Shown here: piece after piece, positions 1 to 7,043 of the stretch | How positions within the stretch are numbered: position 1 is the stretch's first letter | How the letters are laid out: every line of letters starts with the position of its first letter | From: CAIWHR01 sp963813415 | GTDB taxonomy: Bacteria; Pseudomonadota; Gammaproteobacteria; Burkholderiales; Casimicrobiaceae | DNA: 64,000 nt | Reading direction: 5' to 3' | Assembly: GCA_963813415.1 (NCBI GenBank) | Contig: CAWEYW010000003.1 | Coordinates: forward strand, 372,001-436,000 | Translations under genes and position numbers: made by a program | Notes under the pieces: generated by a model | Seen by the model: only the letters and a program-made list of their open reading frames with translations | Databases searched by the model: none | Told to the model about the DNA's origin: nothing

Positions 1-1
1 G

Positions 2-148
2 ACGCATCGCACGCCGGGCGACATGCGCACCAGCACGCTGTGGCAGCTCATCAAGCTCATCCTGGCCGTGCTGATTGCCTACGCGATCTGGCGCGCTTAC
101 CAGAATCCCGATCTGCTGCTCGACCTCTCGGCGCTACGCCTCTGCTGA
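2..148 (+). CDS. C-terminal end of a membrane protein (cut by window edge)
   Basis: An open frame enters from the left edge and stops with TGA at 146-148. The visible 48 residues include one strongly hydrophobic stretch (WQLIKLILAVLIAYAIW) followed by a short polar tail ending in LRLC. This looks like the last transmembrane segment of a longer protein. A methionine at base 23 could instead start a 41-residue single-span peptide. The family cannot be named from this fragment. It converges on hslR with only 3 bases between the stop codons. Confidence 0.45.
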   Translation, partial: THRTPGDMRTSTLWQLIKLILAVLIAYAIWRAYQNPDLLLDLSALRLC

Positions 149-151
149 GCC

Positions 152-583
152 TCACGGCTCGTTGAGGAAGTCCTCGAGCTTGCGCCGCTGACGCTTCGTC
201 GGCCGGCCGGGATAGCGCGGCTCGGCGGCCGCCGCGATCTTGCGCCGCGCCAGCTCTTCCTGCCTCGCCGAGGCGCTCTGCGGCGTTTCGACATACAGCA
301 GCGCCGCGTCACTGGCAGATCCGCGGCGATCCGACACTCCGGTCACGTGCACTTCCCACACGATGCCACCCTTGCGCACCACCACGGTGTCGCCGGCTCG
401 CACGACGTGGGCCGGCTTCACGCGCGCATCGTTGAGCCGCGCCTGGCCGCTGTCGATCGCTTCCGCGGCAAGTCCGCGCGTCTTGTAGAAGCGAGCCGCC
501 CACAGCCACTTGTCGAAGCGCACGCGACCGTCGCCCGCAGGCGTGGCATGCTCGTCGGGACGCAGCGGGTCACTCTTCGCCAT
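152..583 (-). CDS. hslR: Heat shock protein 15 (S4-domain RNA-binding protein)
   Basis: This is a 143-residue protein with one S4 RNA-binding domain from about residue 22 to 82 (RFDKWLWAARFYKTRGLA at its start, then QARLNDARVKPAHVVRAGD). A basic tail follows (RPTKRQRRKLEDF), as in Hsp15. Hsp15 binds stalled 50S subunits that carry nascent chains after heat stress and helps recycle them. The MAKSDPL start was chosen because the longer reading would run far into the upstream gene. Even so, it overlaps the end of the PaiB-like gene by 14 bases, so the two are probably translationally coupled. It is the last gene of a leftward run that also holds Hsp33 and a proteasome homologue. No strong Shine-Dalgarno sequence is visible. 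Confidence 0.85.
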   Translation of the reverse strand: MAKSDPLRPDEHATPAGDGRVRFDKWLWAARFYKTRGLAAEAIDSGQARLNDARVKPAHVVRAGDTVVVRKGGIVWEVHVTGVSDRRGSASDAALLYVETPQSASARQEELARRKIAAAAEPRYPGRPTKRQRRKLEDFLNEP

Positions 584-1211
584 GCTGCGTGACACCGTAG
601 GCGCGCATCCAGTGCGCCGTCGCCGCCGCTTCGGCATCGCCCGCGGCCAATGCATCGGCGACCCGGCGCTGGTCATCGGCGCTCCGGTTCTGCGACAACT
701 TGAACTTGGCCTCGAGCCGCTTGATGCGCAGCCGGAAGCCCACGATCGCCCCCACCATCGCCTGCAAGGCCCGCGGCTCCAGCGCGAGCGCCCATGGCGA
801 TGAGCGCAGGGACTCGAACCGCTTGATCAACGCGTCGAGCATGGCGCGAGTGTCGGCCGGGTCGTCCGCGAGTTGCACCGTGCCGTGGGCGTGCACGACC
901 GCGTAGTTCCATGTGGGCACCGCTGCGGCGGGCGCGGCGTACCACGACGGTGAAACGTACGCGTGCGGACCGTGAAAGATGGCGATCGACTCGGCGCTGC
1001 CTGCGTCGCTTGCATGCAGGTTCGCCCGGGCGAAGTGCCCGTACAACGTACCGTGCGGCTCGCAGTCGGCGACGTGCAGCAGTGGCAGATGCGTGATCAG
1101 CGGATCGGCACTTTGCGGGGTCAGGAGGGTAGCGAACGGGTAGTCGTGCATCAGCCGCACCACCGCGGCCCGATCGGAAGGCGCGAACTGCGCCGGCACG
1201 TACATGGACAT
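570..1211 (-). CDS. PaiB-family FMN-binding protein
   Basis: A 213-residue protein of the PaiB/FMN-binding split-barrel family. The typical N-terminus is present (MYVPAQFAPSDRAAVVRLMHDYPFATL), followed by ITHLPLL, GHFARANLH, FHGPHAYVSPSWY and VPTWNYAVVHAHG, which are family signatures around the flavin site. Bacillus PaiB is a transcriptional repressor of sporulation and protease genes, but most proteobacterial members are uncharacterised and are called FMN-binding negative transcriptional regulators by homology. No helix-turn-helix is seen. An in-frame ATG two codons downstream (1205) is an equally possible start. The gene begins 10 bases after hslO and overlaps hslR. Confidence 0.85.
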   Translation of the reverse strand: MSMYVPAQFAPSDRAAVVRLMHDYPFATLLTPQSADPLITHLPLLHVADCEPHGTLYGHFARANLHASDAGSAESIAIFHGPHAYVSPSWYAAPAAAVPTWNYAVVHAHGTVQLADDPADTRAMLDALIKRFESLRSSPWALALEPRALQAMVGAIVGFRLRIKRLEAKFKLSQNRSADDQRRVADALAAGDAEAAATAHWMRAYGVTQHGEE

Positions 1212-1221
1212 GAACGCGGCC

Positions 1222-2139
1222 TCAGTGCCGCAGCACGCGCACGGCGGCCTCCGGTCCCTCGAGGCCGGGGAACAGGGCGCGTGCGTCTGCGGGCGAAAAT
1301 TCGTAGGCGCGGTTGCAGAATTCGCAGGTGACGCGCACTTCCCCCTGTTCGGCCACGATGTCCTCCACCTCGTCGCGGCCAACCAGGCGCAGCGCATTCT
1401 CCACGCGTTCCTGCGAGCAGCTGCACGCGAAGCGCGTCGCATGTGCCTTGAAGAGGCGGATGTCGTCCTCGCCGAAGTGCGTGGCCAGCAGCGCCGCGGG
1501 ATCGGCCGCGGCGAGCAGTGCCCGGGCGCCGATGGCATCGGCGCGCTCGCTCGCCCGCTGCCAGAGCACGTTGTCGGCGTCCGTTGCGCCCGGCAGGCGT
1601 TGCAAAAGCAGCCCGCGCACGCGTCCCGCATCGCGCGCGAGCACGATCCGGCTCGGGATCTGCTCGGACGTCTCGAGATAATGCTCGATCAGCGTGGTGA
1701 TGGCGGTGGCCTCCAGCGCGACGATGCCCTGGTAAATCGGCCCGCCGTCCTTCGGATCGAGGGTGATGGCGAGCCGCCCGCGCGATGCCCCGCCTGCCAG
1801 GGCAGCGAGATCGCTGTCCTCGGCCATCCCGGCGATCTCCGGCGACCACTGTGCCGTGGCGCGCAGGGTGAGCGCTGCGTCGCATTCCACCACCAGGAGC
1901 CTCAACGGCCCATCGGCCTGGAGCTGCACGATGAGGCTGCCGTGGAATTTCAGTGACGACGCCAGCAGCGCCGCGGCGGCGAGGAGCTCCGACAGAACCC
2001 GCGCGAGCGGCGCCGGATACGGATGACACGCCATGATGTCCGCGCGCGTCGCATCGAGCGAGACGACGGCACCGCGCACGGCACCGTGCTCGAACACGAA
2101 CCGCGACAGGGAGTCGCTGAAGCCATTCACGATGCGCAC
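1222..2139 (-). CDS. hslO: Redox-regulated chaperone Hsp33
   Basis: A 305-residue cytoplasmic holdase activated by oxidative unfolding. The four zinc-binding cysteines of the redox switch are present as C239-S-C241 and C272-EF-C275, near the usual C-terminal place, with the linker region between the substrate-binding core and the zinc centre. The start MRIVNGFSDSLSRFVFEHGAVRGAVV is typical of the family. Length matches Hsp33 (about 290-300 residues). One base separates its ATG from the stop of the upstream proteasome homologue, so the two are very likely one transcript. That links a peptidase with an oxidative-stress chaperone. Confidence 0.95.
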   Translation of the reverse strand: MRIVNGFSDSLSRFVFEHGAVRGAVVSLDATRADIMACHPYPAPLARVLSELLAAAALLASSLKFHGSLIVQLQADGPLRLLVVECDAALTLRATAQWSPEIAGMAEDSDLAALAGGASRGRLAITLDPKDGGPIYQGIVALEATAITTLIEHYLETSEQIPSRIVLARDAGRVRGLLLQRLPGATDADNVLWQRASERADAIGARALLAAADPAALLATHFGEDDIRLFKAHATRFACSCSQERVENALRLVGRDEVEDIVAEQGEVRVTCEFCNRAYEFSPADARALFPGLEGPEAAVRVLRH

Positions 2140-2140
2140 C

Positions 2141-2710
2141 TCACGCCTTGATGGGAATCGTGTAGAGCGTCATGGGCAGGGCCGAGTTCTTGTCGAACAC
2201 CGCGCCGGCCTCGATGCCGGCCTTGGCCACCGTCGCGGCCGACTTGAGCCGGTCGTATTGGGCGTACATGGCGCCGAGCGCGAATTCGCGCCCGGAACCG
2301 ATGGCCCAGTACTGCGTGTATTCGAACACCTCGCGCATCGAATACACGCCGAAGATGCCGTTGGGATTGGCGATCAGGGCGGTGACCTGCGTGGACTCGT
2401 AGGGATCGTCCTCTTCCTCCTTGGGGTTGAGGAAGTGCTGCTCCTTCAGGATCGGGTGCAGCTTGCTGAAGGTCTCGAAGATCGCAGCCTTGGTCGAGAA
2501 GTCGAGGTCCTGTTGCTTGGCGAGGATGCTCTCGAACACGAGCTGATGGGCCGCGCTTCCGCACAGCCCGACGTACGTGCCGCGGTGATGCACGATCTTG
2601 TCGTAGCTCTTGTCGAATTGCGCCGACAGGCGCGTATCGCCGAAGGTGGTGAGGGAATCTGCGGCAATGGCGATTTCATCGTTCTTGCGAACGGCAACGA
2701 GCGTGGTCAT
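2141..2710 (-). CDS. Betaproteobacterial proteasome homologue (BPH), Ntn-hydrolase
   Basis: A 189-residue protein of the proteasome beta/HslV superfamily. After the initiator Met it begins with Thr-Thr (MTTLVAVRKNDEIAIAADS), the arrangement that exposes a catalytic N-terminal threonine. The conserved AADS segment, HHRGTYVGLCGSA and the AIGSG turn (YWAIGSGREFALGAMYA) follow. It differs from HslV in carrying a long insertion in the middle (FLNPKEEEDDPYE) and in having no hslU beside it. The best match I recall is BPH, described as a double-ring peptidase found in betaproteobacteria and distinct from Anbu. The start at 2710 keeps T2 next to Met; the longer reading upstream is unstructured. It lies 55 bases after gluQ and 1 base before hslO. 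Confidence 0.82.
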   Translation of the reverse strand: MTTLVAVRKNDEIAIAADSLTTFGDTRLSAQFDKSYDKIVHHRGTYVGLCGSAAHQLVFESILAKQQDLDFSTKAAIFETFSKLHPILKEQHFLNPKEEEDDPYESTQVTALIANPNGIFGVYSMREVFEYTQYWAIGSGREFALGAMYAQYDRLKSAATVAKAGIEAGAVFDKNSALPMTLYTIPIKA

Positions 2711-2764
2711 GGCGGGGAATCCGTTCGGGGCCGCACAGGCGGCAAGCCCGTGGGTAAGCCCGTC

Positions 2765-2770
2765 ATTATA
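2765..2770 (-). promoter_or_regulatory. Possible -10 box ahead of the BPH-hslO-hslR genes
   Basis: Read on the minus strand, this is a perfect TATAAT overlapping the stop codon of gluQ, about 55 bases before the BPH start. No convincing -35 hexamer and no sigma-32 pattern is visible at the matching distance. It is offered as a candidate internal promoter that would let the stress genes be transcribed apart from proS-gluQ. Confidence 0.3.
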
Positions 2771-3701
2771 GCGGGACGGGGAAGGTCCCATCGGGCGCCG
2801 CGGGCGACGGCAGCGTGCGCACGGGCGGCAACCGCCGCGGGCTCCAGCGGGCAATCGCCCATCGCCAGAACTCCGCGACGGTCGCAGGCGGCTCGTCGAA
2901 CGCAGCCTGATCGAGAAAGCGCCACCCCGCGCACAGCGCCGGGAGCGGGTGGTCGGGCAGCGCGGCAGCGCGCGTCTGCTTGGAGAGCTTCTCGCCTGCC
3001 GCGTTGATCGCGACCGGCAGGTGCAGGTAACGCACTGGAGACAGCCCCAGGCGCGACTGGAGATATATCTGCCGGGCGGTCGACGCGAGGAGGTCGGCCC
3101 CGCGCACCACGTCGGTGATTCCCTGGTCGGCGTCGTCGATCACCACCGCGAGCTGATAGGCGAAGAGCCCGTCCGCGCGCCGCACGACGAAGTCGCCGAC
3201 TTCGCGGACAAGGTCCTGCATCTGCGGACCCTGCAGCCGATCGACGAACCGCACTGGGGCCGCCGCGTCGACCCGCAATCGCCATGCGGCATGAGGGGGC
3301 GCGTCAACGGTGGTCCGGCTGCCGCGACAGGTGCCCGGGTAAATCGGCTCGCCGCCGGCACCAGCGGGCAAGCCCGCGAGCATCCGCCGCGTGCAGGTGC
3401 ACGCGAACACGTCGTCCTGCCGCTGCAACTGCTCGAGCGCCTCGCGGTAGCGATCCCCGCGATCGGACTGGCGCATCACCGGTCCGTCCCATTCGAAACC
3501 GTAGCGCTCCAGCGTGCGCTGGATGAGCGCATCGGCGCCCTTGCGGGCACGTGGCCGGTCGACATCCTCGATGCGCAGCACCCATTCGCCGCCCGCCGCC
3601 CGCGCATCGCAATAACTGCCGAGTGCCGCGACGAGCGAGCCGAAGTGCAGGGGACCGGTGGGAGAGGGGGCGAAGCGGCCGCGGTATCGTCGCGGTTCCA
3701 C
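2766..3701 (-). CDS. gluQ: Glutamyl-Q tRNA(Asp) synthetase
   Basis: A 311-residue paralogue of the glutamyl-tRNA synthetase catalytic core without an anticodon-binding domain. It attaches glutamate to the queuosine of tRNA(Asp). The class I signature appears as RFAPSPTGPLHFGSLVAALG near the N-terminus, and a KLSKQ segment stands for KMSKS. The zinc motif of the family is visible as CTCTRRML followed by IYPGTCR. There is no ATG in a sensible place. The GTG at 3701 sits ten codons before the signature and leaves 31 bases after the transglycosylase gene, so it was preferred to an ATG at 3794 that would overlap that gene. Confidence 0.9.
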   Translation of the reverse strand: MEPRRYRGRFAPSPTGPLHFGSLVAALGSYCDARAAGGEWVLRIEDVDRPRARKGADALIQRTLERYGFEWDGPVMRQSDRGDRYREALEQLQRQDDVFACTCTRRMLAGLPAGAGGEPIYPGTCRGSRTTVDAPPHAAWRLRVDAAAPVRFVDRLQGPQMQDLVREVGDFVVRRADGLFAYQLAVVIDDADQGITDVVRGADLLASTARQIYLQSRLGLSPVRYLHLPVAINAAGEKLSKQTRAAALPDHPLPALCAGWRFLDQAAFDEPPATVAEFWRWAIARWSPRRLPPVRTLPSPAAPDGTFPVPL

Positions 3702-3732
3702 ACCTGAAGGGCCGGGCGGTGCCCGGACGGAT

Positions 3733-4419
3733 CTAGCGGACCACCGACTGCGGCAGCGCGACGTGCGATACCGCGGATTGGGCTGCGAGAGCACCGATGG
3801 GCGCCGCCGACAGCTGCGGTGGGGCGTACTGCCAGAAGCGGTTCAGGTTCGCGAGCACCGCGTCCGGATACTCGGGCCGGCCGAGGCTGCCGTTGTAGCG
3901 TCCCAATGCCCGGAACAGGTCACCGCCTTCCATGTCGAGGTAGTGACGCAGGATCACGCAGCCGTAGCGCAGGTTGGTGCGCAGGTGAAACAGATTGTGC
4001 TCGTTGCTGCCGATGAGCTTCGTCCAGAAGGGCATCACCTGCAGGTAGCCGCGTGCGCCGGCCATGGAGACCGCGTACTTCTTGAAGCCACTCTCGTGCT
4101 GGATCACCGCCAGCAGCAATTGGGGGTCGAGCCCGGCGCGGCTGGCCTCGTAATGGACCGTGGCGAGAAATTCGCTGCGCTCGCGTGCATCCGGGATGCG
4201 GGTCGCGAGCCGGGGCGCCATGGCGTTGAGCCAGGTACGCACCTGCAGGCTTTCGGCGTAGCGCGCCGGCACCGGGCTATCCGAGATCGCCTGCGAGAGG
4301 ACGGTCACCACGGATGGCGCAAGTCGCTCCTCGATCTGCGCACCGGCCAGGGCCGGGGCACATGCAAGGAGACTGGCGGCCGTTACGATGGCCGCGAGGA
4401 ACCGCTTGTAACGATGCAT
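3733..4419 (-). CDS. Periplasmic lytic transglycosylase (SLT domain)
   Basis: A 228-residue exported protein. A signal peptide covers about residues 1-27 (basic start MHRYKR, hydrophobic core, ALAGA cleavage area). The SLT catalytic domain follows, with glutamate E109 in AVIQHESGFKKYAVS and the downstream GARGYLQVMPFW and ALGRYNGS motifs. These enzymes cleave peptidoglycan glycan strands to 1,6-anhydro-muropeptides. It sits 8 bases after proS and 31 bases before gluQ, so it is probably co-transcribed with them. The same gene order with proS and gluQ is common in betaproteobacteria, as far as I recall. Confidence 0.88.
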   Translation of the reverse strand: MHRYKRFLAAIVTAASLLACAPALAGAQIEERLAPSVVTVLSQAISDSPVPARYAESLQVRTWLNAMAPRLATRIPDARERSEFLATVHYEASRAGLDPQLLLAVIQHESGFKKYAVSMAGARGYLQVMPFWTKLIGSNEHNLFHLRTNLRYGCVILRHYLDMEGGDLFRALGRYNGSLGRPEYPDAVLANLNRFWQYAPPQLSAAPIGALAAQSAVSHVALPQSVVR

Positions 4420-4427
4420 TGTTCTTA

Positions 4428-6143
4428 TCAGTGGGCGAGGCGTTCGCGGAGGAAGGCGGTGATGCCGTCCACGGGCACCGGCTGGGCGGGGCCGCCGGCG
4501 CGGCGGGACTGGTACTCGGCCTTGCCGTCCTTCAAGCCGCGGTCTCCTATCGTAATCCGATGGGGAATGCCGATCAGCTCGAGGTCTGCAAACATCACGC
4601 CAGGGCGTTCGCCCCGGTCGTCCAGAAGCACCTCGACGCCGGCCGCCAAGAGCTCGTCGTGGAGCCGATCGGCGACTTCCCGGACCGCGGGGTTGCGATC
4701 ATACCCTACGGGGGCGATGGCCACCCGGAAGGGCGCCATGGCGTCGGTCCAGACGATGCCTTTTTCGTCGTGATTCTGCTCGATGGCAGCCGCCACGACC
4801 CGGGTGACGCCGATGCCATAGCAGCCCATTTCGATCAGGTGCGACTGCCCCTGGGCGTCAAGATACGACGCACCCATGGCCTCCGAATAACGGGTCCCAA
4901 GCGCGAAAACGTGGCCCACCTCGATCCCGCGCTGGATGGCGAGGGTGCCCTTCCCGTCAGGCGATGGATCCCCCTCGACCACGTTCCGGAGATCGGCGAT
5001 GCGATCCGGCTCGCGCACGTCGCGCCCGAAATTGACCCCGCGCAGGTGATAGTCGACCTCATTGGCGCCGCAGACGAAATCGGCCATCACGCCGACGGAG
5101 CGGTCGACGATCAGCGGCATGTCCGCCGGGATGCCAACCGGCCCGAGGTAGCCGGGGGGGCAGCCGGTGGCCTGCCGGATCTCGGCCTCGGAGGCCCAGC
5201 GCCAGCCCGCGAGCCCCGGCAGCTTGCCGACCTTGACTTCGTTCAGCATGTGATCGCCGCGGATGAGGAGCATGTGCACCTTCTCGTCCGCGACGATCAT
5301 GATGCACTTCGCCGTACGACTCAGCGGCAGCTTCAGCAGGTCTGCGACTTCCTCGCAGGTCGACATGCCCGGCGTGGGCACGCGCTGCAGCGTTTCGTGC
5401 CCCTCCTGCCGCGGATGTGCCGGGGCGATGGCCTCCGCCTGCTCGATGTTTGCGGCGTAGCTCGATTGCGCAGACCACGCGATGGCATCCTCGCCGGAGT
5501 CTGCGAGGACCTGGAACTCGTGCGAGGCGAAGCCGCCGATGGCCCCCGTGTCCGCGTCGACTGCCCGAAAACGCAGGCCGAGGCGCGTGAAGATGCGCGC
5601 GTAGGCGTCGTACATGGCGCGATAGCTCTGCATCAGGGCCTCGCGGTCCGTGTCGAACGAGTACGCGTCCTTCATCAGGAACTCACGGCCGCGCATCACC
5701 CCGAAGCGCGGCCGGATCTCGTCGCGGAACTTGACCTGGATCTGATACAGATTGACCGGCAGCTGGCGATAGCTGCGGATGTCCTTGCGCACGATGTCGG
5801 TGATCACTTCCTCGTGCGTCGGCCCGAACAGGAAATCGCGCTCGTGACGGTCGCGGATCTTGAGCAGCTGCGGTCCGAACTTGTCCCAGCGCCCGGTCTC
5901 CTGCCACAGCTCGGCAGGCACGACGTGCGGCATGTACACCTCGACCGCGCCTGCGCGATTCATCTCCTCGCGCACGACCGCTTCCACCTTGCGCAGCGTG
6001 ATGAGGCCGAGCGGCATCCACGTGTAGATGCCCGACGAGACCTTCTTGATCATGCCGGCGCGAAGCATGAGCTTCTGGCTCATCACCTCGGCTTCGGCAG
6101 GCGCTTCCTTGAGGGTTGCGAGATAGAAGCGGGAAACGCGCAT
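4428..6143 (-). CDS. proS: Prolyl-tRNA synthetase (bacterial type)
   Basis: 571 residues, the usual length for the bacterial enzyme with its inserted editing domain. The N-terminus MRVSRFYLATLKEAPAEAEV is typical. Class II motif 2 is seen in IQVKFRDEIRPRFGVMRGRE and motif 3 in GIGVTRVVAAAIEQ. The middle segment, from about residue 225 to 400, is the cis-editing domain that hydrolyses Ala-tRNA(Pro). The C-terminal anticodon-binding domain ends in FLRERLAH. A much longer open frame extends to base 8639 on this strand, but it runs antisense through usp and ccoI and is not coding. The ATG at 6143 is the clear start. Confidence 0.97.
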   Translation of the reverse strand: MRVSRFYLATLKEAPAEAEVMSQKLMLRAGMIKKVSSGIYTWMPLGLITLRKVEAVVREEMNRAGAVEVYMPHVVPAELWQETGRWDKFGPQLLKIRDRHERDFLFGPTHEEVITDIVRKDIRSYRQLPVNLYQIQVKFRDEIRPRFGVMRGREFLMKDAYSFDTDREALMQSYRAMYDAYARIFTRLGLRFRAVDADTGAIGGFASHEFQVLADSGEDAIAWSAQSSYAANIEQAEAIAPAHPRQEGHETLQRVPTPGMSTCEEVADLLKLPLSRTAKCIMIVADEKVHMLLIRGDHMLNEVKVGKLPGLAGWRWASEAEIRQATGCPPGYLGPVGIPADMPLIVDRSVGVMADFVCGANEVDYHLRGVNFGRDVREPDRIADLRNVVEGDPSPDGKGTLAIQRGIEVGHVFALGTRYSEAMGASYLDAQGQSHLIEMGCYGIGVTRVVAAAIEQNHDEKGIVWTDAMAPFRVAIAPVGYDRNPAVREVADRLHDELLAAGVEVLLDDRGERPGVMFADLELIGIPHRITIGDRGLKDGKAEYQSRRAGGPAQPVPVDGITAFLRERLAH

Positions 6144-6347
6144 GGTCCTGTTTCGTCGGGCAAAAGGGGCGCCAATTGTACCGCGGGCGACGTCGCACAC
6201 GAGTTGCGTGCGCGACGTCGTGCGAACCTTCCACGGCAACGGCGATCCGTCGGGGCTCGGCACGGACCCGGTCCACGCACCACAGCCGCTGCGCCGGACG
6301 AAACGCGAACCACGGCGGTGCGGGCCGGTCGCGCGCTCCAAACCAAT

Positions 6348-6369
6348 GGGGCATCCCGCAGGATGCCCC
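6348..6369 (-). terminator. Hairpin downstream of the usp gene
   Basis: A perfect 9-bp inverted repeat (GGGGCATCC and GGATGCCCC) with a 4-base loop, starting about 20 bases past the usp stop. On the minus strand it is followed by ATTGGTTTGG, which is only moderately T-rich. It is a likely terminator for the usp transcript. Confidence 0.6.
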
Positions 6370-6388
6370 GGCCGGTCGTCGCTGGGGG

Positions 6389-6832
6389 TCAGCGTACGAC
6401 GATGACCGGCAACTTGGAATGCGTGAGCACCTTCTGTGTCTCGCTGCCGAGCAGGAGCGCCGACATGCCCCGGCGGCCATGCGAAGCCATCACGATGGCA
6501 TCGCACTTGTTCTTCTTGGCCGCGGCGAGGATCGCCTCCCACGGCGCGCTCGCGATCGTGTGGGTCGTCTTGCACTCGACGCCCGCTGCGGCAGCTTTCG
6601 CGCTCACGGCGTCGAGAATCTTCTGCGCATCGGCGGCGGCGAGCTTCGTGTACTCCTTCTTGCTGACGGGCTCGTACACCACGCCATCGGCATAGGCAGG
6701 CATGGGATAGTCCGGTGCGGCGTAGAACACCGTCAATGCAGCCTTGATCGCCTGCGCGAGGTCGATCGCGTGGCTTACCGCCTTGTCGGAGAGCTTCGAG
6801 CCATCGGTTGCGACCAGCAGGTTCTTGTACAT
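6389..6832 (-). CDS. Universal stress protein (UspA family)
   Basis: A 147-residue single Usp domain. MYKNLLVATDGSKLSDKAV carries the first beta strand and the Asp of the nucleotide site. The C-terminal part has MASHGRRGMSALLLGSETQKV, the glycine-rich ATP loop of nucleotide-binding Usp proteins, and ends in PVIVVR. The start was chosen by family alignment and by GGGAG six bases upstream; the frame is open further but unrelated. An FNR-type site lies about 68 bases upstream of the ATG with a -10 box at the right distance. The gene is therefore predicted to be induced when oxygen is low, like Anr-controlled usp genes of Pseudomonas. Confidence 0.9.
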   Translation of the reverse strand: MYKNLLVATDGSKLSDKAVSHAIDLAQAIKAALTVFYAAPDYPMPAYADGVVYEPVSKKEYTKLAAADAQKILDAVSAKAAAAGVECKTTHTIASAPWEAILAAAKKNKCDAIVMASHGRRGMSALLLGSETQKVLTHSKLPVIVVR

Positions 6833-6866
6833 GAACACTCCCGCGTGAGGAGAAAAGCGTCGAACC

Positions 6867-6907
6867 ATCATAGCAACGCGACGCGGGGAACGCTTGACGG
6901 AGGTCAA
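6867..6907 (-). promoter_or_regulatory. FNR-activated promoter of usp
   Basis: The palindrome TTGAC-GGAG-GTCAA (6894-6907) fits the FNR/Anr pattern with C/G in place of the inner T/A. On the minus strand a TATGAT -10 box lies at 6872-6867. This predicts a start near 6860, about 40.5 bases from the palindrome centre, the class II activation distance. Transcription would run leftward into usp. The rightward direction toward ccoI has no -10 at the matching place. Confidence 0.65.
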
Positions 6908-7007
6908 CGACGGTCGCGGGCGCGACCGCGCCGGCCTTTGCGCGTTCCCCGTCATGTCGCGCGGGTCGATGAACCTTGCGGCCCATCAAACGGACCGCGC
7001 AATGCGC

Positions 7008-7036
7008 TTGACCCGCTCCGGGCGCCTCCGTAGATT
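7008..7036 (+). promoter_or_regulatory. Sigma-70-type promoter just before ccoI
   Basis: TTGACC (7008-7013), a 17-base spacer and TAGATT (7031-7036). The predicted start is at 7043-7044, so the transcript would begin at or next to the ccoI ATG and be leaderless or nearly so. Assigned by eye only. Confidence 0.45.
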
Positions 7037-7043
7037 CCGCGCG

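Noticed and set aside
4314..6695. 793-codon open frame on the plus strand opposite proS
   Set aside because: It is an antisense shadow caused by high GC; proS on the minus strand has complete family motifs and the plus frame has none.
6894..7043. N-terminal extension of CcoI starting at the FNR site
   Set aside because: The extension is not conserved and would place the start codon inside a regulatory palindrome; ATG 7044 has a fitting promoter and the family start.
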